DNA of 64,000 nt from Dichetophora obliterata. Lineage: Eukaryota > Arthropoda > Insecta > Diptera > Sciomyzidae. Where the stretch lies: positions 211,511,406 to 211,575,405 of the forward strand of contig OY986439.1 in assembly GCA_963920525.1 (NCBI GenBank), read 5' to 3'. The notes beneath the pieces are model-generated. The model saw only the letters and a program-made list of their open reading frames with translations, ran no database searches and was not told where the DNA came from. The position numbers and the translations under genes are program-made. Numbering within the stretch: position 1 is the first letter of the stretch; the number at the start of each line of letters is the position of its first letter. Shown here piece after piece: positions 24,501 to 36,042 of this stretch.

Positions 24501-26608
24501 AAATAAATAAAATAAATAAAATAAATAAAATAAATAAAATAAATAAAATAAATAAAATAAATAAAATAAATAAAATAAATAAAATAAATAAAATAAATAA
24601 AATAAATAAAATAAATAAAATAAATAAAATAAATAAAATAAATAAAATAAATAAAATAAATAAAATAAATAAAATAAATAAAATAAATAAAATAAATAAA
24701 ATAAATAAAATAAATAAAATAAATAAAATAAATAAAATAAATAAAATAAATAAAATAAATAAAATAAATAAAATAAATAAAATAAATAAAATAAATAAAA
24801 TAAATAAAATAAATAAAATAAATAAAATAAATAAAATAAATAAAATAAATAAAATAAATAAAATAAATAAAATAAATAAAATAAATAAAATAAATAAAAT
24901 AAATAAAATAAATAAAATAAATAAAATAAATAAAATAAATAAAATAAATAAAATAAATAAAATAAATAAAATAAATAAAATAAATAAAATAAATAAAATA
25001 AATAAAATAAATAAAATAAATAAAATAAATAAAATAAATAAAATAAATAAAATAAATAAAATAAATAAAATAAATAAAATAAATAAAATAAATAAAATAA
25101 ATAAAATAAATAAAATAAATAAAATAAATAAAATAAATAAAATAAATAAAATAAATAAAATAAATAAAATAAATAAAATAAATAAAATAAATAAAATAAA
25201 TAAAATAAATAAAATAAATAAAATAAATAAAATAAATAAAATAAATAAAATAAATAAAATAAATAAAATAAATAAAATAAATAAAATAAATAAAATAAAT
25301 AAAATAAATAAAATAAATAAAATAAATAAAATAAATAAAATAAATAAAATAAATAAAATAAATAAAATAAATAAAATAAATAAAATAAATAAAATAAATA
25401 AAATAAATAAAATAAATAAAATAAATAAAATAAATAAAATAAATAAAATAAATAAAATAAATAAAATAAATAAAATAAATAAAATAAATAAAATAAATAA
25501 AATAAATAAAATAAATAAAATAAATAAAATAAATAAAATAAATAAAATAAATAAAATAAATAAAATAAATAAAATAAATAAAATAAATAAAATAAATAAA
25601 ATAAATAAAATAAATAAAATAAATAAAATAAATAAAATAAATAAAATAAATAAAATAAATAAAATAAATAAAATAAATAAAATAAATAAAATAAATAAAA
25701 TAAATAAAATAAATAAAATAAATAAAATAAATAAAATAAATAAAATAAATAAAATAAATAAAATAAATAAAATAAATAAAATAAATAAAATAAATAAAAT
25801 AAATAAAATAAATAAAATAAATAAAATAAATAAAATAAATAAAATAAATAAAATAAATAAAATAAATAAAATAAATAAAATAAATAAAATAAATAAAATA
25901 AATAAAATAAATAAAATAAATAAAATAAATAAAATAAATAAAATAAATAAAATAAATAAAATAAATAAAATAAATAAAATAAATAAAATAAATAAAATAA
26001 ATAAAATAAATAAAATAAATAAAATAAATAAAATAAATAAAATAAATAAAATAAATAAAATAAATAAAATAAATAAAATAAATAAAATAAATAAAATAAA
26101 TAAAATAAATAAAATAAATAAAATAAATAAAATAAATAAAATAAATAAAATAAATAAAATAAATAAAATAAATAAAATAAATAAAATAAATAAAATAAAT
26201 AAAATAAATAAAATAAATAAAATAAATAAAATAAATAAAATAAATAAAATAAATAAAATAAATAAAATAAATAAAATAAATAAAATAAATAAAATAAATA
26301 AAATAAATAAAATAAATAATAAAATAAATAAAATAAATAAAATAAATAAAATAAATAAAATAAATAAAATAAATAAAATAAATAAAATAAATAAAATAAA
26401 TAAAATAAATAAAATAAATAAAATAAATAAAATAAATAAAATAAATAAAATAAATAAAATAAATAAAATAAATAAAATAAATAAAATAAATAAAATAAAT
26501 AAAATAAACAAAATAAATAAAATAAATAAAATAAATAAAACAAATAAAACAAATAAAACAAATAAAACAAATAAAACAAATAAAATAAATAAAATAAATA
26601 CTTCATTG
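18595..26608. repeat. Giant (ATAAATAAA)n array, about 8 kb and roughly 890 copies
   Basis: A 9-bp unit is repeated almost without change; the printed lines recur exactly every 180 bases, a multiple of nine. Phase breaks (units short or long by a few bases) are seen near 18927, 19280, 20205, 20234, 20322 and 26320. AAC-type variant units occur with C at 20848, 20857, 20866, then two normal units, then 20893, 20902, 20911. Near the right edge C variants lie at 26509 and at 26541, 26550, 26559, 26568 and 26577. The interior, about 20.92-26.31 kb, looks perfectly uniform. The array is open in all minus-strand frames only because the unit lacks stops; it is not coding. Confidence 0.97.
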
Positions 26609-27055
26609 CACATTCAGAAAAGATCTATGGAAATTTATAAAATCCATTTGAAATTCAGAAAAATTTAATTAGAATATTGAATTGATAAAATGCAATTTAG
26701 AAATTATATTTTTAAAGCAGCAAAGAATAATTTAAATTTGCATTTTAAATTCACAAAATAATAATTCAAATTAAAAAAGTACTAATAAAAATCAAAACAG
26801 ATCAATAAAACTTCAGAATAAATCAAATGAAATAATATTTAAAATTCAGAAAAACCGAATTAAGATTAAGAAAACAAAAAAAAATTCGAAAGTTAAATAT
26901 TATTTTCAGTAAAGATTAATTCGAAAAGATGAATTGAAATTCTGAAAAGATTAAATGAAATTTACAAATTGCATTCAGAACAGAATTGTATAAAATTCAG
27001 AACAGATCAATTCAAAATAAGAAATTACATTTAATATTAAGAAAAATTCAATAAA
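26609..27055. repeat. Degenerate minisatellite bordering the 9-mer array (right)
   Basis: The sequence after the array repeats ATTCAGAAAAGATC, CCATTTGAAATTCAGAAAAA, ACAGATCAATAAAACTTCAG and related words up to about 27055. It matches the left border (18241-18394) and the sequence around the mariner at 5.7-7.7 kb. Confidence 0.65.
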
Positions 27056-30000
27056 CAGTTAATGTGCAAGCTCTTATTTGTAATTTTTTTTAAATATTTC
27101 ATATCACAATATATATATTTTTTTATTTCTCAATTCTTGAATTTTTCCAGGTCTTCGAATTTTAAGTATTTTATGAAATTATAACTTTGTATTAATAACT
27201 CATAAGAAACAACTGCTTTTTTAAAATGGACTTTAAAATCATATTAATCATTTAAGTGCTTTTAGATATTAAAAAAAAATTGATATTGAACTAGTAAGGA
27301 ATAATCTTCGACTGGCCCAAAAATACCCCATGGCCGTGTTTGAGTATATTCAAAATGACGCTACTTGATGACGTTACTTTCTTTTATATTTTATTGAAGA
27401 AAATTCCTATGGAAAGCTCTTTTATGGGATTTTTTAACTTTGATTAATAAAGCATACAGTCATTATAACTCAGCTGCTCTTCACAGATTATTTTACAGCA
27501 GTAGATCACTGATCTTGGCCACGCGTAACACTCCAATTACAAATAAATAAACATCAATAAATGTACCCTAAATCATGTAACTCTACGTATAACACCAATT
27601 ACAGCATGAACAGAACACGCTCCGTTGGATGCTTTGAGCTTGGTGTGCTCAACCGATCGAACACAGTGATCTTGCCATAATTTACTCATTAAACCTATTA
27701 ATTTAGTAGCCTAACACCCTGAATCATGGACCAACCACAGCGTTTTTGCTGCCAACTTGCTACAGCCCTAAGAATGCAGCCCAAAGGTATAGGCTCCCTT
27801 AATATTTAAAGTGATAATGATCATGACAGCCTATAGTCAATGCTTACATATGACATTCTGTCTAGACTGCTGCTAGACTGGTTCGTGGCAAAAATCATAA
27901 CCAGAAGCTAAATTGCTATAATAAACCAAGTTATTCTTTATGTGTTGCTTTCAATGTTGGCAACACTACAAACGAGCACGCTGCTGGTGGGCGCACAAGC
28001 GATCGTCAGCAAAGCTAGGCAAGCCAAATATTTTAATGCAATTTTGACAGTTTGGAAAAATTGCACAGCATTGTGACCCCCTACCATTGTGCAATGTGTG
28101 GCTTGTAACACGAGCCTTTTATAGATCTTAACTAGTAATGCTTAACTAGTGATCGTGTATTTGTGGACTATGGCAAAGGCTGTTCAATAGAATTGCTGAA
28201 AAATTGCATATTGATGATGATGACCGCAGACAATGCACTCTTTTCCTTTATGAAGTTGGAATTCGCAGAAATAATACTTTAATTTAAAGATCGTTTAATG
28301 CGATCAGCACAAATAATGCTGGCAACTTTATTGTTATTTTTCATTTTTATTTCTTTAGCTGAAAAGGCATTACTGTTGACTTTTGCACTCTTATGAGTAT
28401 AATGCTTTTAATAATTAAATTAAAAAAGGAAGTTGTTTACAAATTAATTGACACGATCACTCTATAAAGTCATAAAGTAATGCATGCGTCATGTTTCTTA
28501 GTAAAAAATAAAACAAAAATGAAAATTTTATCAATCATATGCATTATTTTAATCAACACTGAGCGAGTGCAATGTCCAGTAAAAAATAACTGAATATTCG
28601 AAGATGTTTGTCATTATAACGATCTATAGCAAGCGATCAATTAAGTATGAATTATGAGTGCTGATCGTGCGTATTGAGAAAATTAATGTAGCGTTTTAAT
28701 TAATATGGGTATTGAGTGTGTGTGAGTGTGACTATGTGTTTAATATGCAAGTGTCAGTCAGTCAGATCATTGATGATGTGCGTGATCGTGATCTGTTCAT
28801 TGAAAGTGATCTGCATTGGTAGCGTGCGAAAGCAGTGTGTAGATTAATTTAAATATAGACAGTGCAGTAAAGAAATAAAAAAATTAAGAAATCAATTAAA
28901 AATGGAAGTATTTATGATCCTTTGGGAGTGATCTTGGAGTGAGAAGAGAGTGATATGACTAAGGCAAAGGCCTTATTAATAGAGGGCGTGAGAAAGAGTT
29001 TTGATCAATTAAAATTTTTATTATGGTTAATTGTGGCTTTGCTGCTAAAAAACTTGTTATAACAATAAAAAATACTTGATGCAAAAGCTACCAGAGAATG
29101 ATCAAAAGCCCTTTTCGTTTTATATGGTGTTTTTCAAATATTTTTTATTGTTATTATTGGTGGAATTAATATTTTATTTATCTTATGATCTTCTTCCTAA
29201 AAGCTATACTAGCACAATGATTATTACATGTTGTTAATTTCTTTTATCTTACTACCTTTAAGAAGTTCTGTCTTATATGTGAAAAATATTTATAATTAAA
29301 TTGAAAACATTATGAAAATATTTCACATATAGGAAATTCTCAATCCAACGCATGAAAGTCCTCCATGTAAAAGCGTCTTCATTCTTTAAAACATAGACCA
29401 GGTTATAAAAATAAATTTCTGTATAAATTTTATTAGTATTTGAGGCTATATAAAAACCGCGTTCACTGATATTCAAATCTCAAAAATATACTCCAGAAAA
29501 AAAAATAGTGAATTTATATTTTATTTATTGGGACCACAAAGTTTTTCAGTTCTTTTTTAAAATTTAGAATTAAATAATTTAGCTATTCATTAAATTTATC
29601 CATATCTAGGTTGTTTCTAATCGCGGCTATTAGATCAGTGATCTTCAAACCTCCAAAATACGCATTAATTTCTAAATTTTAATAATATTTTAAGCTTTAA
29701 TACTTTTCAGATGATCACTGATCAGCAAGACAATAGTGCGATCTTTTCTTTTTATTGGTTTCTTGCATCTTCATTTATGTACAACAAATATTGAATGTAG
29801 TAAATGATCAACTACATCATCGTAATAAGAGCCGAAATAAAGAGAGAGATATAAAAAAATGGTTTTAAAAAAACATGACTTAAATAAATTTCACCGTTTA
29901 AGTAGAAACCTTCTCTATGCTGGAGTATTTTAAATCTTCAAAATAATGATAAGCATTTATTTTCAAATTTTGCGTTAAGCTTTGTGTCAATTTGTAGCTC

Positions 30001-32020
30001 TATGATAGCAGCGATCACTGATCTTCAAAGTTCTTAAATATACAGTAGTGTTGAAAAAAATTTAACTGCTTTCTCATTTATTAATAGTTTTCAAACTCAT
30101 ACTAGCTTATTAGACCCGAATATGACCTACCAATTGTTCACTTCTTTGCCGATTTCTTCTTTTCTGTGCCCACAGCAGTCAATAAATGTCAAGATCTGTG
30201 TGAAAAGAAGCCCTTTCAGCCGTCTTTTTAATGTCTCACCATGACAACAAATCCTTCGTCATGCCGATCCGATCCTCCGCAAGTGATCTTGTTATGCTTT
30301 ATGTTCAGCTGAAACCCAGAGCAAACATAAAAAAGAGATCACCGTGCGGCAAGCGGGAAACCAAGATCAATTGCAGGTGATTTGTTTAGCTGTCGAAATC
30401 GTCGTCTTATCGTAACTCATTACGAGATTTATTTTGTTCACCAAATGCAGAAGGTGTGATTTGTCTTTGTATGCCACATAAATGCATACGAGTGCATATA
30501 AATCTGTGTATCTGCATAGAAACCGCATTGCGATCAGCACGATCGGCTGAACGACCAGCACGCCACCAACTAAGTTTCAACCAAGAGTCAAACCTTAGTT
30601 GTCCTACGTGCTGAGTCTACTACAGTTCAATAAATTCTACATTTGGCGACTACTTTGCATATGAGTACAACGCTCAAAAACGTGGAAACTTCGCTGTTGT
30701 GGCAGATGCGGCTGCAAAATATGAAGGTGTCGGTCGGTAAGTGTGCCAGCAGCGCGGGACGAAGAAGCGATAATGTGATTTATGCTGTCCATTAATCTGG
30801 TAATTCATTTATTCGCTTTAAGAGCAACACGATTCCGATTTCGTTCATGTTACTGCCTGCCGATCCTCAATATATAAATATACTATAGAGTAGAAGAACG
30901 CATCGATTGCAATTCGACTGCTGTTCATCTTCTTCGTCGGCAACATGTTTTGGCCTTTTCTTTACAGCTGCTTTCCGGGAGATATTAAGTTTACTTTAGC
31001 GTCTTTTCGGCTTACGATGAGATCAGTTTGACCGATCGTTGTCGTTGTTATTAATAAAGCATTCATTGCACAAACACATACACACACACACACAATTTTT
31101 ATTGCTGTTGTTGTTGTGATAGTGATGTTCAAACGTTGCTGGTGGTCAACGAGAGCTGTCGATCCGTAGAGATCTAGGATCTCGATGAATCTCGACATAG
31201 AGCTTTGTGGCAGCTTGTGACAAAAGTTTGCAATAGAACACGGCTGGAAGCACAAACAAGATTTCGATGCAGAAACAAATGAAGATGACAGTTTAAAAAT
31301 AGTGGCGGTACAAGTGACTCGGACATAAAAAAAAATAAGCAAAAAGTTTCAGTGACCTCAGAGAAACACTTTTCTTTCATTCCCTTTCAGCGATCTGAAA
31401 AACGTTGTAAGCAGTTTTCTAGCTGTAGCAGAGAAACGCATGCAAAATATAGGAGAAGTGAAGTTATATGATGATATAAAAGTATGCTTTGACTCTTTCA
31501 GTTATTAGGTCTGTGTCCATAACTAACTTCAAGTAAAGTTCGAGTAATTGTAATAGAACAGAGAGTGACATTTGCTAGTTATTCTTCTCTCTCGAGCTTG
31601 AAAAATGTGTAAAAAACGCTTTCAAGCAACTTCAAGTCACTTAAATTGAGTACGGAAACAGACCTATTGTAGTGCTTTTCAATTCTTGACCTATAAAATA
31701 AAAGTCAAACGTAACAGTTTTTTTTTTGACCGAATAAAATAATAGTTAATTTTCCCTGATTAAAACACAATTAAATAATATCTTACAACTGTACACTTTT
31801 GACGGTACGTGCAGAGATATAGTTTGATTTTTCTTTGCTGCTTTTTCTTCATGAAATTGACACAAGGAATACCAATATAAGGAATAAATGCTTGCATAAA
31901 GAAATTCCTGCCAATGGATATCCAAAAAAGATTAACAAATAAAGCACAGACATTTTTGTTTGTTTCTCTTACAGTTTTTATTTAATTATTAACATATTGT
32001 TCAAACACAACGATTAATAA
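27056..32020. other. Intergenic DNA with GATC palindromes and short simple repeats
   Basis: About 5 kb with no supported gene. The 11-bp palindrome GATCA(C/G)TGATC occurs at 27504, 29633, 29713 and 30013. A (CA)n run lies at 31076-31095. A short ATG frame from 30661 ends at a good-looking splice donor (GGTAAGTGTG near 30739) and a pyrimidine tract plus CAG occurs near 30967, but the spliced reading stops soon after, so I do not call a gene. Confidence 0.5.
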
Positions 32021-32654
32021 CACTAAGGTAAAAACTTATGTAGACAGTACAGAGACATCTATGTAAAATCTATGTACTTCATCTTGTATGGGAACGCAAC
32101 GAGAGCTATATGTACTGGGTAAAGTGAGCGCGTACTGGTTGCATATCAATTTATTCACTTAGTAAAATGAAGTCATGTGTGAGTGTATTCATCATAAATA
32201 TGCTGTACATAAATTTTTGTAATGGGTCAATAATCTATGTACTAGGTACATCGGAACTCTACTCATTACATAAAAAAATTACGTTTTTTATGTAATGAGT
32301 CAATAATCTCTATACTACGTACAGCGGAACTGTACTCATTTCATACAATTATTTATTATTTTAAGTATTGGGTCAAAATCTATGTACTCCTTACAAAAAG
32401 TTATTTAATTTTTATGTAATAAGTCCATTATTTATGTACTCACTAAATATAGTTATTTAATATTTTATATAATGGGTCAATAATCTATGTACTAGGTATA
32501 TCGGAACTCTACTCATTACATACAAAAAAATTCTTATTTTATGTAATAAGTCAATAATATATATACTACGTACATCGGAACTGTACACACTTCATACAAT
32601 TATTTATTATTTTATGTAATGGGTCAATAATCTATGTACTCCTTACAAAAAGTT

Positions 32655-34406
32655 TAGTTTAGTTTTGTTTAGTTTAGTTTAGTTGTTTATTGTCTATAAA
32701 TTTTTAGAATTTTTTCAGACAAGCATAGTAAACAAATTTAATACTTAAAAATATACTTAAAAATATATAGCTAACCTACAATAAGTTAACAGTAATATGA
32801 ATTAAGAGTAAAAATAAATACATTTTTATTATCACAAAAATCAATATCAATTATACAGCAAAGTGAATTATATTCTTTAAGAGCTCTTTGTAAAGGTTCG
32901 TGTACCAAATAATTTGCTTTATAAAAGTTAATCTTGAAATAGTCAACACGACATAAGTTTCTTGTCGGAACATTAAAATTAATTGAGCTTAACAAGTACG
33001 GACAATTAATATTACCACAAACAATGTCATACAGAAATATTAAAGACTGAATAGTTCGCCTTGTTTCAAGCGATTTTAAATTCAAAAGCAAACAGCGATC
33101 TTCATAGGAAGGTATAGATTCAGCGAAATGAAAAGATCTCAGAGCAAATTTTAGGAATTTTTTCTGTATTCGTTCAAGTCTCAGCTTATGGACCGCATAG
33201 TAGGGATTCCATATAAACGACGCATATTGCAAACGAGATCTAACAAAGGATAGAAAAAGACACTTTAAAGTATTTGGATCATTGAAGTTCGAACAATTTC
33301 TCCTTAAGAACGCATATATAAAATAAGATTTAGATAGCATACAAGTCAAATGTCGAATAAATGAACAATTTTAGTCAAAACAAACACCCAGATCTATAAT
33401 TTCATTAACACAAGTCAAACTGGAATTTTCTATATTAAATGATAAAGCTACAACATTTCTAATTTTGGCATAAGAAACATGAAAGCATTTATTGATATTT
33501 AGAAGTAAACGGTTACGTTTACACCAATCAAAAACAGCATTTAAATCTCATTGCAACAAAGATACATCCAAACTGTTGCGTACCGCTTTGTAAATTTTTA
33601 AATCATCAGCATATAGTAAGTAATTTGAAAAAGAAAAACAACGACTTATGTCATTAATAAATAAAATGAAAAGAAGAGGTCCTAATATACTGCCTTGTGG
33701 AACACCAGATTTTGCAGTAAATGATGTAGATTTAACATTATCGACTTTGACAAAACAACGTCTGCCAACTAAATAATTTCTAATCCAATACAAAAAGTTA
33801 GAATGAAAACCCATTTTGGCAAGCTTCGCAACTAAAATAGTATGGGAAACTTTGTCGAACGCTTTGGAAAAATCTGTGTAGATAGTTTCTACTTGGCATT
33901 CATCAACAAAAGAAGATAAACAAAAGTGTGTAAAGACAGCTAAGTTAGAGGTTGTTGACCGCCCCTGTATGAACCCATGCTGTGACGGTGTTATTACCGT
34001 TTTCAATACAAAATCCAATTTAGTTTTAACTATATGTTCAAACAGTTTAGAAGTGTTAGAAAGTTTAGAGATCGGGCGGTAATTAGAAACACAATTTTTT
34101 CTACCAGACTTAAATACAGTGGTATGCAATTTTCCATTTACTTATAAAATCTCCTAAAAGAAGAGATATATTAAAAATCAGACACAAGGGCTTGACAACA
34201 GATCTTGCACAGTTTTTTAAGCAAAAGGCAGACAAACCATCAATATCAGCTTTCATAGAATTTTTTAGACGAGATATTCCATTTAAAACATATCGCATTC
34301 ATTAAGAGAAAGGTGTCCAAAATTTATGCAAGGTTCAACTTTATCAAGAACTTCCAAATCATTCCACATAGTATCGATTAAGTAATTAGATTGAAAAAAC
34401 TCAGAG
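32655..34406 (-). mobile_element. Jockey/CR1-like LINE, 5'-truncated, (TAAAC)n tail
   Basis: Inserted in minus orientation in the GTACAT element. On the minus strand the 3' end is a TAAAC/AACTAAACTAAAC tail at 32655-32690. Host sequence AAAAGTT occurs on both sides (32648-32654 and 34407-34413), a likely target duplication, and the uninterrupted copy at 47.7 kb reads straight through this point. The element is truncated at its 5' end within the pol ORF. Confidence 0.82.
32786..34300 (-). pseudogene. LINE reverse transcriptase remnant
   Basis: Minus-strand reading. The fingers/palm start includes SNYRPISKLSNTSKLFEHIV, then QHGFIQGRSTTSNL, the catalytic TDFSKAFDKVSH, SGVPQGSILGPLLFILFIND and LLYADDLKIY (YADD at 33602-33613), followed by a thumb and C-terminal region with QYASFIWNPYY and LRLERIQKKFLKFALR. 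The piece before the main frame (34298-34110) is in another frame, and two stop codons lie in the main frame around 33350-33550. No endonuclease or gag is left. RT motifs are of the Jockey/CR1 group. It is inactive. Confidence 0.87.
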
Positions 34407-34413
34407 AAAAGTT

Positions 34414-34753
34414 ATTAAGTATTTATGTAATAGGTCCATTATCGCAACTGTACTCATTACGTACAATTATTATTTTATGTAATGGGTCAATAATCTATGT
34501 ACTCCTAACAAAAAGTTATTTAATAATTATATTATAGGTCCATTATTCATGTACTCACTAAATACAGTTATTTAATATTTTATGTAATGGGTAAATAATC
34601 TATGTACTACATATATCAGTAAAATATAAAATTATTTACAATAACTTGTTGATGAGTGCAGTGTGTATGTACCCACCACGTTCATCTATCTATGCATTCA
34701 CGTCACATAATTATTTATTGTTATTATATTAAATCATACTGTTAAAAAGATTT
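34414..34753. repeat. GTACAT-family element body between LINE and hAT insertions
   Basis: Continuation of copy 1 with TTTATGTAATAGGTCCATTA, ATGTAATGGGTCAATAATC and CTACTCATTAC-type words; aligns with 47700-47975. Confidence 0.7.
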
Positions 34754-34761
34754 ATGTAGTG

Positions 34762-35548
34762 CAGCGTTTCTTAACCTTTTTCCTCCGCGGACCCCTAGAA
34801 AATCCCGCACATGTAAATCACGTAAATATTTTAGTGCTTCTTCTGATATTTCGTTTTAAGGCTGAATCACATGATATTTCTACTCATTGATTTTCCTGTA
34901 CCGTTGTCAAGCCGATTATATCTAAAAACATCTGCGTTGAAAGGGTCTGCTATCCAATTTTTATTTCTGTCGGGTTCTGGAAAATAGTCCCGAAAAAAAG
35001 ACGTCAAACCGCGGAGGTGTTTAATCATTTCCTCTCCTACTTGCGTTGGAAACATTTCTCCACCAGAGGATTCCAAAAACGCTACCAGTGTAGGAACATG
35101 ATTATAGTTTTTTTTTAATTGTACGATAAGTTCAAAGATCAAGTTTTTTTATCACAGTTTCTATTTTATCTTCAACTTGGAAGATGTTGTTATCTCTTCT
35201 TTGTAGACTTAAGTTCAGCTCGTTCAGGGCACTAAAGATATCAGCCAAATATGCCACCATTGTAAGCCATTCAAAGTTATTGAAATGATTAGCATGTTTA
35301 TTGGCGCTGCCAACAGAATTACTAAAAAAATGGCTGCTCGCATACTGTGCGATGAATACAGCGCAGTCTTCGTTGATGTGTAATTTTTTTGACCTGAAGT
35401 GTCGTGGGTTTATTGCATGCAAATTTCTGTAATGATCATTAATTAAAAAAAAGTTATTAATTCAAATGTCCATAGATTAGTCGGCGGACCCCCATATATA
35501 TACTCGTGGATCCCCAGGGGTCCGAGGACCCCAGGTTAAAAAACGCTG
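34762..35548 (-). mobile_element. hAT (Charlie-like) transposon remnant, 787 bp, 8-bp target duplication
   Basis: The inverted ends CAGCGTTTCTTAACCT (34762) and, inverted from 35548, CAGCGTTTTTTAACCT match at 15 of 16. Both sides carry ATGTAGTG (34754-34761 and 35549-35556), a perfect 8-bp duplication. The intact copy of the host repeat near 47970 has a single ATGTAGTG, i.e. the empty site. The element is internally deleted and holds only a C-terminal transposase fragment. Confidence 0.9.
34867..35422 (-). pseudogene. hAT transposase C-terminal fragment (ZBED5/SCAND3-like), frameshifted
   Basis: On the minus strand the first part (35422-35132) reads WLTMVAYLADIFSALNELNL and VEDKIETVIKKLDL. 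The second part (35142-34867), in another frame, reads EEMIKHLRGLTSFFRDYFPE and NWIADPF. This is the region before and at the start of the hAT dimerisation domain as seen in ZBED5- and SCAND3-type proteins derived from hAT-Charlie elements. The N-terminal BED finger and catalytic parts are absent and the overlap is a frameshift, so it is non-functional. Confidence 0.8.
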
Positions 35549-35671
35549 ATGTAGTGAATACATATTTCAACATGTACTTAGTACAAGAAAATCACTAAAT
35601 TTATGTGTGCAGAAATTTATGTCATGAGTACATAAATTTATGTTGTGAGTCCATAGGTTTTTCCCTCTGTG

Positions 35672-36034
35672 TAACAAAACATTCATTTCACTTTTAATTA
35701 AAAACGAATTGTTACTACACTATTTCTATTAAATATAAGATCACGTCAAAATCACGTTGACAGGTATACTCGACTGATAATGCGTTAAAATAATTACAGA
35801 TGTTGAATATAATTTTAATTACATTTTTGCAGTTATATAAAACCTTGCAGTTGATATTGCAGCAAAATTCAACATTTAATGTTTAATATTGCTAAGGATC
35901 GTATTTAATGACAAATACTCAAAGATCATTACACGAATTATAGTAAAATTACACATCAGTTGGATTTTCAACAAAAAACTACTAATATAGATATAATAGT
36001 ATTTTATTTACTTTTTAGATTGTAAGTTATTGAT
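35672..36034. other. AT-rich intergenic DNA
   Basis: Short spacer between two mobile elements; no ORF or repeat seen. Confidence 0.5.
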
Positions 36035-36042
36035 GGTACAGG

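Larger units (their letters stand above)
32021..35671. mobile_element. TIR element of GTACAT-rich family, copy 1, interrupted by a LINE and a hAT
   Basis: The ends CACTAAGG(T/G)AAAAA and, inverted, CACAGAGGGAAAAACC are shared with the intact copy at 47333-48087. The outer parts (32021-32654, 34414-34753 and 35557-35671) align with that copy. The body is built of recurrent words such as ATGTAATGGGTCAATAATC and TATGTACTAGGTACATCGGA. A block of about 245 bp is locally duplicated (starting near 32217 and 32466). No ORF belongs to the element itself. TA next to both ends suggests a Tc1/mariner-type MITE, but the duplication is short and this is inference. Confidence 0.7.

Noticed and set aside
18334..26613. 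Two very long minus-strand open frames (over 2,700 codons) of repeating F-I-L/Y
   Set aside because: They are the ATAAATAAA array read on the other strand. The unit has no stop in those frames; no start context, no complexity, and they cross an assembly gap.
30962..31342. 126-codon minus-strand ORF
   Set aside because: Contains translated (CA)n and GTT runs (poly Cys-Val and Thr), no motif, and it overlaps no supporting signals.
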